Below are positions 1 through 6,007 of a DNA stretch of 10,320 nucleotides, piece after piece. Where the stretch lies: assembly GCA_016938395.1 (NCBI GenBank), contig JAFGUS010000224.1, positions 1-10,320 of the forward strand, in the 5' to 3' direction. The stretch's first letter is position 1. Every line of letters begins with the position of its first letter. A program made the translations under genes and the position numbers. The notes under the pieces are model-generated. The model saw only the letters and a program-made list of their open reading frames with translations. It was not told where the DNA came from and ran no database searches. Origin of the DNA: Coriobacteriia bacterium. Lineage in GTDB: Bacteria > Actinomycetota > Coriobacteriia > Anaerosomatales > Anaerosomataceae.

Positions 1-255
1 CACCACATACTCCGGGTGGGCTGCCTCGAACGCCGGGATGAGCACGTCGAAGAGCCCCGAGTCCTGAGTGGAGGTCGTGGACGCGAGGATGAGCTTCGTC
101 GGCTCAGCCGTCGGCTCTTCGGCAGCGGGCTCCTCGGCGGGTGGCTCTTCCGCGGACTCCTCCGCGGCACAGCCGGCAAACGCGAAGAGAAGCGCTAAGG
201 CCAGGACGAGAACGGCGAGTCGCCAGACGGCAAACTCCTTCAAGCGGTCGATCAT
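1..255 (-). CDS. tupA: Tungstate ABC transporter substrate-binding lipoprotein, N-terminal part (runs off the window)
   Basis: This gives the first 85 codons of an extracytoplasmic binding protein that would deliver tungstate (possibly also molybdate) to a TupBC-type ABC importer. Residues 1-28 form a signal peptide with a basic start (RLK) and a hydrophobic core. They are followed by the lipobox FAGC with Cys29 as the lipidation site, so the protein should be a membrane-anchored lipoprotein. Residues 30-52 are a low-complexity Glu/Pro/Ala linker. The mature domain opens with LILASTTSTQDSGLFDVLIP (55-74), the conserved N-terminal block of the TupA family, whose T/S-rich motif contributes to oxyanion binding. 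The ATG is supported by AAAGGAG five bases upstream. That Shine-Dalgarno is the 3' end of a Moco/Tuco-type riboswitch, which independently fits a Mo/W role. The family call rests on this block and the riboswitch context, because the rest of the protein lies outside the window. Confidence 0.85.
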   Translation of the reverse strand, partial: MIDRLKEFAVWRLAVLVLALALLFAFAGCAAEESAEEPPAEEPAAEEPTAEPTKLILASTTSTQDSGLFDVLIPAFEAAHPEYVV

Positions 256-262
256 GGTTGCT

Positions 263-361
263 CCTTTCCGAGTACGGGAGGCAGGTCCGTTTCCGGGTCC
301 CACCCTGTCGGCCCTGCGTCCGTGGCGGCCGCTCTTCCGCGGTAGGCGCACAGGGCTCGGA
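263..361 (-). promoter_or_regulatory. Molybdenum/tungsten cofactor (Moco/Tuco) riboswitch in the tupA leader
   Basis: Read on the minus strand, the leader has the landmarks of the Moco RNA motif in the right order. CCGAGCC opens it (360-354). CCG-GAAA-CGG forms a GNRA-capped hairpin (296-287). The invariant block GCCTCCCGT (282-274) follows, and CTCGGAAAGG (272-263) ends it. UCCGAG (361-356) pairs perfectly with CUCGGA (272-267) as the closing P1 stem. CCCTGT (354-349) can pair with ACAGGG (307-302) inside it. The terminal GGAAAGG runs directly into AAAGGAG, the ribosome binding site of tupA. Ligand binding would therefore most simply hide the Shine-Dalgarno and block translation when cofactor is plentiful, as described for Moco RNAs. 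The tungstate-transport context favours the tungsten-cofactor (Tuco) variant. Whether the P3 element is present cannot be decided by eye. Confidence 0.85.
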
Positions 362-369
362 GACTGTGG

Positions 370-388
370 CCCGTGCATCGGGCACGGG
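370..388 (-). promoter_or_regulatory. Stem-loop just upstream of the riboswitch
   Basis: CCCGTGC and GCACGGG form a perfect 7-bp stem with a 5-base loop (CCGAT). It lies within the predicted tupA leader, eight bases before the riboswitch P1 stem. It is not part of the Moco RNA consensus I know. It may be a 5' protective hairpin or a folding-order element; its function is unknown. Confidence 0.45.
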
Positions 389-399
389 TATCGACCAGA

Positions 400-427
400 A
401 GTGTACCGCAACGGCGCGCGCGAGCAA
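400..427 (-). promoter_or_regulatory. Candidate promoter for tupA and its riboswitch leader
   Basis: TTGCTC (427-422) and TACACT (405-400) are separated by 16 bases and match the sigma-70-type -35 and -10 boxes at 3 and 4 of 6 positions. Transcription would begin near 393-391. The leader would be about 137 nt and would include the stem-loop and the whole riboswitch. The placement is sensible, but the boxes are not strong. Confidence 0.4.
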
Positions 428-477
428 CCGCGGCGCCCGACGTGGGGAGTGTGAGCATGTGCGACATGGGCGCACCG

Positions 478-502
478 GCGTGGTCTTCTCAGACCGCCAC
501 GC
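478..502 (-). terminator. Probable terminator hairpin after the LysR gene
   Basis: Five bases past the LysR stop codon, GCGT-GGC-GGTCT pairs with AGACC-ACGC around a GAGA tetraloop. This makes a 9-bp stem interrupted by a 3-base bulge. No U-tract follows, which is common for hairpin terminators in high-GC bacteria but makes the call uncertain. It would separate the LysR transcript from the riboswitch-controlled tupA transcript. Confidence 0.4.
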
Positions 503-507
503 GCTCG

Positions 508-1395
508 CTACAGCGCGCCCCGCAGGTGGTTGGCGAGCGCCTCGCTCGCTCGCGTGAGGGTGCGGCGCGGGAGCACGAGGAAGAGCGGACGAGCCGCCGG
601 GAAGCCGGCTCCCACGATCTGCGCCACGGTGCCCAGACCGATGGCCTTGTCGGCCACCTGGGCACTCACGATGCCGAGCCCCATGCCACCCTCGACCGCG
701 CTTACGATTGCCTCGTTCGTCCCCAGCTCCATGACGACCTTGAGCTCGGAAGGCTCCACGCCGCTGCTCCGTATGACGTCTTCTGCGGCCGTGCGGGTAC
801 CGGAGCCGGCCTCGCGGACGATGAACGGCTCGTCGGTCAGATCGGAGAACGCGAGCTTCGGGCGCGACGCCAGCTTGTGCCCCGGTGGACAGATGAGGAG
901 AAGGTCGTCGCTGCCGAGCTGCTCGTAGTGCACGCGAGCCCCGTGGACCTCGGCGCCCGACATACCCAGATCGGCCTCGCCCTCCTCGACGTGAGTGACA
1001 ACGTCCGCCGAGTCGTACACGCGTAGCGTGACGCCAACCTCCGGAAACTCCTTCAGGAAGCTGCCGAGGATGCGGGGCAGCAGGTACTGGCCGGGCGTCG
1101 TGCTCGCCGCAACGGTGAGACGCCCGCCAACGACGTCGGAGAGCGCATCGAGCGCGCCGCGGGCGTCATCGAGCTCCTCGAGGATGCGGCGCGCGTACGG
1201 CAACAGCGCACGACCCGCCTCGGTGAGCTCCACCTTGCGGTAGCCGCGATCCAGGAGCGTGGCACCGACGTCGGATTCGAGGGCCTGGATCTGCATCGTC
1301 ACCGCGGGCTGGGACACACCGAGTATTCGCCCCGCCTCGGAGAACGACTGGTGGTCGACCACCGCCACGAAGGTCCTCAGTTGGCTCACGTTCAC
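508..1395 (-). CDS. LysR-family transcriptional regulator (CysL-like effector domain)
   Basis: This is a 295-residue protein, the normal length for the LysR family. Residues 3-61 are the winged helix-turn-helix: QLRTFVAVVDHQSFSEAGRI is followed by the recognition helix around GVSQPAVTMQIQALE (26-40). A linker helix spans about 62-90. Residues 92-295 are a periplasmic-binding-protein-like effector domain that begins GRLTVAASTTPGQYLLPRIL, a CysL/CbbR-like opening seen in regulators that sense small anions or metabolites. The GTG start is preceded by GGAGGAG six bases upstream and gives the canonical short N-terminus. The next gene in the same direction encodes a tungstate-binding lipoprotein, so a role in oxyanion or Mo/W transport control is plausible but unproven. 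It could equally autoregulate or act on the divergent Fur-metal transporter operon, with which it shares a 167-bp intergenic region. Confidence 0.9.
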   Translation of the reverse strand: MNVSQLRTFVAVVDHQSFSEAGRILGVSQPAVTMQIQALESDVGATLLDRGYRKVELTEAGRALLPYARRILEELDDARGALDALSDVVGGRLTVAASTTPGQYLLPRILGSFLKEFPEVGVTLRVYDSADVVTHVEEGEADLGMSGAEVHGARVHYEQLGSDDLLLICPPGHKLASRPKLAFSDLTDEPFIVREAGSGTRTAAEDVIRSSGVEPSELKVVMELGTNEAIVSAVEGGMGLGIVSAQVADKAIGLGTVAQIVGAGFPAARPLFLVLPRRTLTRASEALANHLRGAL

Positions 1396-1482
1396 GCGCG
1401 GCTCCTCCCTGCTGCCTGGTGCGCTCCCATGCTACCGCAACCCGCACCTGTTTGAGTCGCGCGTGTGTGTGGGACACTGTGC

Positions 1483-1505
1483 TAAGTGAGAAGGGTTCTC
1501 ACTTA
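1483..1505. promoter_or_regulatory. Perfect inverted repeat, candidate Fur-family operator
   Basis: TAAGTGAGAA and TTCTCACTTA are exact 10-bp reverse complements separated by GGG. The site is 57 bases before the GTG of the Fur-family gene and 87 bases from the LysR start. Its length and symmetry fit a dimeric Fur-type repressor, and its position suits autoregulation of the fur-cbiMQO operon. The sequence is not the classical Fur, Zur or Nur box, so the cognate protein is inferred from proximity only. Confidence 0.65.
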
Positions 1506-1506
1506 C

Positions 1507-1522
1507 CGCCGGGGAGCCGGCG
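1507..1522 (+). promoter_or_regulatory. GC-rich hairpin in the Fur-operon leader
   Basis: CGCCGG and CCGGCG form a perfect 6-bp stem with a GGAG tetraloop. It starts two bases after the 10-bp inverted repeat and ends 24 bases before the Shine-Dalgarno AAGGAGA (1547-1553). It could be a leader RNA structure or part of an extended operator. No U-tract follows, so a plain terminator is unlikely. Confidence 0.4.
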
Positions 1523-1562
1523 AAGCGAAAGTGTCGATCCTGTCGGAAGGAGATGCGATCCG

Positions 1563-2051
1563 GTGACACCCATCACGAAGACACCGGGGCAGCCGTGTCG
1601 AGAGGCTTCACCCGCCGCCCTCGCCCACGTCGGCGCCGCCCGCACTCTGTACGGCCACGCCCGCATGAGCGACCAGCGCGCAGTCATCGCCGAAGCCGTT
1701 CTCACCCTGGACTGCGCGTTCACCGCCGAGGAGTTACATCAGGCGCTCACGGACAGCGACCACCGGATCGGCCTGGCTACCGTGTACCGTGCGCTGTCCG
1801 CCATGCAGGCCGCGGGCACGCTCGCTACCGCGGGCCAGCGTGACGGCTCGGCACTCCTCGCCCGCTGCGGAAGGAACGACCATCACCACCACCTGGTGTG
1901 CACCATGTGCGGCCGTGTCGTTGCGGTGGACTGTCCGCTCGGCGCGTCGGTACTCGACGCCGCGAAGCGTGACGGACACCTGGTGACACGCCACGAGATA
2001 ACGCTCTACGGACTGTGCGCCACCTGCCGCACCGACGGAGGCGAGGTCTGA
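1563..2051 (+). CDS. Fur-family metalloregulator
   Basis: This is a 162-residue Fur-superfamily DNA-binding repressor. The core starts at RMSDQRAVIAEAVL (34-47), equivalent to the RxTxQR helix of Fur proteins. The recognition region GLATVYRALSAMQAAGTL (70-87) contains the signature TVYR. The dimerisation domain has a His run (107-110) followed by LVCTMC (111-116), and the C-terminus has CATC (152-155). Together these give the two CxxC pairs of the structural zinc site. The GTG start has AAGGAGA nine bases upstream. It leaves about 33 residues before the usual Fur N-terminus; an internal ATG at 1665 would give a shorter form beginning inside the first conserved helix and is less likely. The stop overlaps the CbiM start by ATGA, so the regulator is cotranscribed with a metal importer. 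That suggests a Zur- or Nur-like role (zinc or nickel/cobalt sensing); the metal cannot be read from sequence. Confidence 0.88.
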   Translation: MTPITKTPGQPCREASPAALAHVGAARTLYGHARMSDQRAVIAEAVLTLDCAFTAEELHQALTDSDHRIGLATVYRALSAMQAAGTLATAGQRDGSALLARCGRNDHHHHLVCTMCGRVVAVDCPLGASVLDAAKRDGHLVTRHEITLYGLCATCRTDGGEV

Positions 2052-2914
2052 TGTCACACATCCACATCCCCGACGGCGTTCTCCCTGTCTGGCTCTGGGC
2101 AGGGGGCTGGCTTCTCGCGCTCGGGCTGATCACGCTGGCAGCCCGATTCGGCGGGCGTGCCGGCGCGCGGCGGGCGGTCCCGCTCATCGGCGCCGTCTCG
2201 GCGCTCGTGCTCGTTGCGATGTCGAGCGAGATCGTGCCCATCGCCTACCACATCAACCTCACGGTCGTCGCCGGCGTGCTGCTCGGCCCGTGGCTCGGCG
2301 CCATCTCGGCGTTCATCGTGGTCCTCGTGCTCGCGCTCCTCGGCCACGGTGGCATCACCGTTGTAGGCCTCAATACGCTCATGATCGCCGCCGAGATGGC
2401 GATCGGCTGGGCGCTCGTCCGAGGCGGGGTGCGCCTGATCGGCCGCACGCGTGTGGGTGTCGTATCCGGTGTGGCGACCGTGCTGACGCTCGCGATCACG
2501 ACCTCGCTGCTCGTGGGCATCGTGGCGCTCGCGGGCACGGGTGGGGCCATTCGCGAGACCGGCGCACTCGACCCCGAGACGCTCGAGTTCCGCGACCCGT
2601 TCTCCGAGGGCGTGTTCTCGCTCGGCCTGCTCGGTGGCGAACACGAACACGACGCCAAAGCGGACGCCGACCATGAAGGAGAGACCGCCGAGGAACACGC
2701 AGCGCATGCCGAGGAGACGCCCGAGCCCGGACTGAACGTCGGGCGGTTCGCCGCGGTGGTCTTCACGCTGGGGCCGATCGGCTGGGCGCTCGAGGCGCTC
2801 GTGACGGCCGCGATCATCGGGTACGTGGCGCGCGTGCGCCCCGGCCTCGTCTTCGAAGGTGCGCTCGCAGCCGATCACCGCCCGCGCTACGGCGATGAGC
2901 AGGGTGGCCATTAG
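2051..2914 (+). CDS. cbiM: CbiM/NikM-like substrate-specific subunit of an ECF metal transporter, with His-rich loop
   Basis: This is the membrane subunit that binds the transition metal, usually cobalt or nickel, and passes it through the CbiQ-CbiO energising module. The N-terminus MSHIHIPDGVLP matches the family motif MHIPDG but has four extra residues. Further signatures are AYHINLTVVAGVLLGPW (65-81) with the conserved metal-site histidine, LLGHGGITVVGLNTL (96-110), and a last helix with ALEALVTAAIIGYVARVRPGL (246-266). About six hydrophobic helices are visible. Before the last helix is an extra loop of roughly 65 residues, whose segment 196-222 is rich in His, Asp and Glu and probably binds metal. 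At 287 residues it is longer than typical CbiM (about 220-250). The ATG has GGAGG nine bases upstream and overlaps the Fur stop. No cbiN/nikN gene follows. Confidence 0.88.
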   Translation: MSHIHIPDGVLPVWLWAGGWLLALGLITLAARFGGRAGARRAVPLIGAVSALVLVAMSSEIVPIAYHINLTVVAGVLLGPWLGAISAFIVVLVLALLGHGGITVVGLNTLMIAAEMAIGWALVRGGVRLIGRTRVGVVSGVATVLTLAITTSLLVGIVALAGTGGAIRETGALDPETLEFRDPFSEGVFSLGLLGGEHEHDAKADADHEGETAEEHAAHAEETPEPGLNVGRFAAVVFTLGPIGWALEALVTAAIIGYVARVRPGLVFEGALAADHRPRYGDEQGGH

Positions 2915-3711
2915 TGGACGTCACCGCCGTCGACCGCTCGGCCGTCACCGGCGTCTCGCCGCTGCATCGCGCCGCGCCCGGCACCAAACTCGTCGGCACG
3001 GCGCTGGTTCTGGCGGCGGTCGTTATGGCCACCGACCCGCTCGTGATCGCAGCTGTCGCACTCGCGCTCGTGGCGGTGGCGGCGTCGTTGCGACTGCCGC
3101 TCAAGGAGATGCTGCCGCTCGCGCTCTACCCCGTGGTCTTCGCGGTGGTCTTCGCGTTCGCCGCTGCGCCGGGTCCCGTCACCGGCGCGCTCATCGTACT
3201 CAAGGCCGTGACCGCCGCACTCGCCGTGGTGGTCCTCATGTTCACTACGCCGTACCCGCAGGTCTTCGCACCACTCCAGCGCATCACGCCCACGCTCGTG
3301 GGCGATGCGCTGCTCATGACGTACCGCTCGCTCTTCATCCTCGCCGAGAAGTCGGCGGACCTGCTCCGCGCCGTGCGGTTGCGCGCGGGAATCTCGGCGC
3401 GGCAGCCGATCCGCGGTGCGCGCGCCACCACACGCGCCCTCGGCGGGCTGCTGCTCTACTCCTTCGACCTGTCGCAGCGCGAGTACGACATCTTGCGCCT
3501 CAGAGGGTACGAAGGCGGGCTCAAGGTCACACCCAAGGTGAGCACGGCGCCGGCCGCAGACGTGGCCTCGATCGTGTTCGGCGCGGCCGCGCTCGCGCTC
3601 ACGCTCGTCTTTCGCTTCTCACCCCCGCTCGCCGGCTACGCGTGGATCGCCGCGCTGGTCGCGTCAGTCGCGCTCGCCCTCGGCATTCTCCTCGGACGGA
3701 GGCCCCGATGA
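2914..3711 (+). CDS. cbiQ: CbiQ-like transmembrane (T) component of the ECF metal transporter
   Basis: This 265-residue membrane protein couples the ATPase to the metal-binding subunit. Hydrophobic helices lie at roughly 27-58, 67-84, 90-112, 217-234 and 240-261. The family's two cytoplasmic coupling motifs are present: SADLLRAVRLRAG (147-159) and YDILRLRGYEG (191-201), which in ECF transporters insert into grooves of the ATPases. The GTG start shares its first base with the TAG stop of cbiM (TAGTG), and the Shine-Dalgarno is weak, so translation is probably coupled. The 3' end overlaps cbiO by ATGA. No internal frame problem is seen, and the length is normal for CbiQ. Confidence 0.9.
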   Translation: MDVTAVDRSAVTGVSPLHRAAPGTKLVGTALVLAAVVMATDPLVIAAVALALVAVAASLRLPLKEMLPLALYPVVFAVVFAFAAAPGPVTGALIVLKAVTAALAVVVLMFTTPYPQVFAPLQRITPTLVGDALLMTYRSLFILAEKSADLLRAVRLRAGISARQPIRGARATTRALGGLLLYSFDLSQREYDILRLRGYEGGLKVTPKVSTAPAADVASIVFGAAALALTLVFRFSPPLAGYAWIAALVASVALALGILLGRRPR

Positions 3712-4670
3712 ACCCGCACACCCACGACGTCACCGACCACACACCGGCCGACGGCGCCCACGGGCACGGCCCTCACGACCACGGCGGGCCGCTCCATCAC
3801 ACACACGACCACGGGCCGCTTGCCGGCGCCGAGGAGGTCGTGCGCATCAGTTGCGTGCGTCACACCTACGAGGACGGGACGAGCGTGCACCTCTGCGGCC
3901 TCGACTTCCTCGCCCACCGGGGTGCGCGCGTGGCGGTGCTCGGCCCCAACGGCGCGGGTAAGACCACGATGCTCTTCCACATCCTCGGACTGCTCACGCC
4001 GCAGGAGGGTGAGGTACGCGTCTTCGGCGTGGAGCCCGCGGTCGAGTGGCGGGCCATCCGCCGTCGCATCGGCGTGGTGCTGCAGAACGTGGACGAGCAG
4101 CTTCTCGCGCCAACCGTGCTGGACGACGTCGCATTCTCGCCCCGCCAGTACGGCCTTCCTGAGACCGAAGCGCTCGAGCGCGCACACCACGCGCTCGGCC
4201 TGCTCGACATCGAGCACCTCGCGGACCGCGTGCCACACAACCTCTCCGGCGGCGAGAAACGCAAGGTGGCGCTCGCCGGCGCGCTCGTGATGGACCCGGA
4301 GCTGCTCGTGCTCGACGAGCCCTTCGAGGGCCTGGACCCCACGTCGCGAGCCGGTCTCCTCGGCCTGCTCGACACGCTCGCCCGCGAGCGCGGCATGACG
4401 ATCGTGCTCACTACGCACGACATCGACACGGTGCCCGAGTTCGCCGATTTCGCCTACGTGCTCGGCCCGGGCGGGAAGATCGCGCTCTACGGCACACCGG
4501 AGGAGCTCTTCGCGAGCGCCGACGTGCTCGCCGAGGGCAACATCAAGCCGCCGGTCTTGGCCGAGCTCTTCGCGCGACTGCGCGAGCGGGACCCCGGCGC
4601 GCCGGCGCCTGCTCTGTCGGTTGCCGAGGCCGTCGATGCGCTCACGGACTGGAAGAGCTGCAACGAGTGA
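3708..4670 (+). CDS. cbiO: CbiO-like ATPase (A component) of the ECF metal transporter, with His-rich N-terminus
   Basis: This is a 320-residue ABC ATPase that powers CbiMQ. Walker A GPNGAGKT (79-86), Q-loop LQNVDEQLL (125-133, matching the CbiO-type QNPDDQ), signature LSGGEKRKVALAGAL (179-193), Walker B LLVLDEP (199-205) and the H-loop His237 are all intact. CbiO-type features follow, including the YGTPEELF block at 261-268. Unusually, residues 1-40 precede the ABC fold and contain about a dozen histidines alternating with Asp and Gly, a likely metal-binding or storage tail. The ATG has GGAGG five bases upstream and overlaps the cbiQ stop. A start further in would lose the His tail, but no comparable Shine-Dalgarno was found there. 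The ATPase itself should be functional; the substrate metal is not determined. Confidence 0.9.
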   Translation: MNPHTHDVTDHTPADGAHGHGPHDHGGPLHHTHDHGPLAGAEEVVRISCVRHTYEDGTSVHLCGLDFLAHRGARVAVLGPNGAGKTTMLFHILGLLTPQEGEVRVFGVEPAVEWRAIRRRIGVVLQNVDEQLLAPTVLDDVAFSPRQYGLPETEALERAHHALGLLDIEHLADRVPHNLSGGEKRKVALAGALVMDPELLVLDEPFEGLDPTSRAGLLGLLDTLARERGMTIVLTTHDIDTVPEFADFAYVLGPGGKIALYGTPEELFASADVLAEGNIKPPVLAELFARLRERDPGAPAPALSVAEAVDALTDWKSCNE

Positions 4671-4733
4671 CGCCGGTCATTCGGACACGGTACCCCTGTG
4701 CGTCGAACGGCCGCTGCCCCCGTACCCCACGGA

Positions 4734-4753
4734 GGTGCTCGGACGAGCCAACC
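4734..4753. terminator. Weak bidirectional terminator candidate between convergent genes
   Basis: Between the cbiO stop and the permease stop (103 bp), GGT-GCTC can pair with GAGC-CA-ACC around a GGAC loop. The stem is 7 bp with a two-base bulge. It has no T-tract on either side. Position is the main argument for it. Confidence 0.25.
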
Positions 4754-4773
4754 GCCGCGTACGCGTTCTACGC

Positions 4774-5928
4774 CTACCCCACCGACACGATCGAGCCCAC
4801 CGCCATCAGCAGAAGCGCCACGAGCGCGAGGCCGAGCGCGACCGGGCTTCCCCACACGCCGAGCGTCCACGCCGGGTCCCGCACCTCGCCGCTCCGCTGA
4901 GCCTCTCGGTACATCGGCAGCGTGATGAGCGCGAGTACGAGCGCCGTGGCGCCAGCGGCAAGACGGAGCCACTCGAGAAACTGCCACACTCCCAGCCACA
5001 GCACGAGAAGCGACGGAAGCGTAGCGGCGAGCCAGGCCATGCGCGGGGAGGCACCGGTGCGCTCGTGCACGATGTCGGCGAGCGCGAGCGAGACCGACCA
5101 GTAGCTCGTCACAAGTGCGGCGACGATCAGCACCGAGCCGACCGTGGCCGCCCACGGACCGATCGCCGCAGAGATGCCGATGATGGCGACCTCAGTGACT
5201 TCGGCAGATACGCCCAGCGCTACGAGCGCCACGAGCGCGGTCAGGACACCGTTGATGGCAAGGCCGATCATGATTGCGCGGACCGCGCCGCGCGCGTCGG
5301 GAGCGAGGCCCTTCACAACCTGCGGGACACTGTAGAAGGTCCAGTACGCGTACATCACCATGCCGTACAGAGCGAGCCAGCCGGTCGTGCCGCCCCCTCC
5401 CACAGGCGCAAGGCGGAACGGTACGCCCACGGCTCCAACGCCGATCGCTAGCGCGAGACCGCCCAGAACGAGCGCGCCGAACCGCTCGGCAACACCCACC
5501 GCCTTCAGGCCGAAGAAGACGACACCCGCCGAGACGACGTAGACGAGCACCTCGGCAACACGCCCGGGAAGCCCGGTGAGACCAGCGACGATCTCGCCGG
5601 CGCCGGAGACGTACGCCGCCAGGTTAGCGAGGAACGCGACGCTCAGGAGCGCGAACACCGCCCAGAGCAGCCAGCGCCCCACGCGCCCGCGCATCACATA
5701 GAGGCGCATCAGTTCGACGACCTGCAGGTGACGTCCGGTGCGGAAGAGCACCTCGGCGAGCATGAGGTGCACGAGCGCACTCGCCGCCCACGCCACCGGC
5801 AGGATGAGCGCGAGGCCGACCAGGCCGACACGCTCGGCAAGGTACGGCACCGCCATGATGCCCGCGCCGACACCGGCGCCCACCATGAGCGACGTGGCCT
5901 CCCACTGGGTCAGACGGTGTTCGGTCAC
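4774..5928 (-). CDS. Amino-acid permease-like integral membrane protein (APC superfamily, HAAAP-like)
   Basis: This 384-residue, very hydrophobic protein has about 11 predicted membrane helices and a short cytoplasmic N-terminus. The first helix, WEATSLMVGAGVGAGIMAVP (9-28), has the Gly-rich unwound motif typical of APC-superfamily amino acid transporters. The overall pattern, with a proton- or sodium-coupled LeuT-type fold, resembles the aromatic/hydroxy amino acid permease group. The substrate is not recognisable. The GTG start is chosen because GGGAGGAG lies four bases upstream and because translation from it starts directly at the membrane domain; the open frame continues upstream as non-membrane, Arg/Ser/Pro-rich sequence that overlaps the end of the GNAT gene. 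It is 79 nt downstream of the GNAT stop in the same direction, so it may be the last gene of the flavodoxin-radical SAM-GNAT operon, exporting or importing a related metabolite, or an independent unit. Confidence 0.8.
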   Translation of the reverse strand: MTEHRLTQWEATSLMVGAGVGAGIMAVPYLAERVGLVGLALILPVAWAASALVHLMLAEVLFRTGRHLQVVELMRLYVMRGRVGRWLLWAVFALLSVAFLANLAAYVSGAGEIVAGLTGLPGRVAEVLVYVVSAGVVFFGLKAVGVAERFGALVLGGLALAIGVGAVGVPFRLAPVGGGGTTGWLALYGMVMYAYWTFYSVPQVVKGLAPDARGAVRAIMIGLAINGVLTALVALVALGVSAEVTEVAIIGISAAIGPWAATVGSVLIVAALVTSYWSVSLALADIVHERTGASPRMAWLAATLPSLLVLWLGVWQFLEWLRLAAGATALVLALITLPMYREAQRSGEVRDPAWTLGVWGSPVALGLALVALLLMAVGSIVSVG

Positions 5929-5943
5929 GAGACTCCTCCCCTG

Positions 5944-5962
5944 TGCGGACGATGCGGACGAT
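5944..5962. repeat. Short tandem repeat before the permease gene
   Basis: The 9-base unit TGCGGACGA occurs twice in immediate succession, plus one further T. It is 15 bases upstream of the permease start codon, just before its Shine-Dalgarno. It may be chance, a slippage product or a small binding site. Confidence 0.5.
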
Positions 5963-6007
5963 ATGGCGCCGATGCGCACGTGTCCCGCGCCTGACGGTCC
6001 GGGCCCT

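Noticed and set aside
1461..1472. GT dinucleotide run as a microsatellite
   Set aside because: Only four to five units; too short to be notable in this composition.
1452..1480. TTGAGT-N17-CACTGT as the promoter of the Fur operon
   Set aside because: Spacing is ideal and the position just before the palindrome is attractive, but the -10 box matches the consensus at only two positions.
1665..2051. Shorter Fur protein starting at the internal ATG
   Set aside because: It would begin inside the conserved RMSDQR helix and lacks a good Shine-Dalgarno; the GTG at 1563 is better supported.
2054..2911. 285-codon minus-strand open frame opposite cbiM
   Set aside because: It is Arg/Asp/Glu/His-rich without domain character and mirrors the codon bias of cbiM.
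2859..3707. Long plus-strand frame upstream of cbiO that would make a 603-residue protein
   Set aside because: The upstream part is an Arg/Ala/His-rich shadow of cbiQ with no domain character; the ATG at 3708 has GGAGG five bases away and the usual ATGA overlap.
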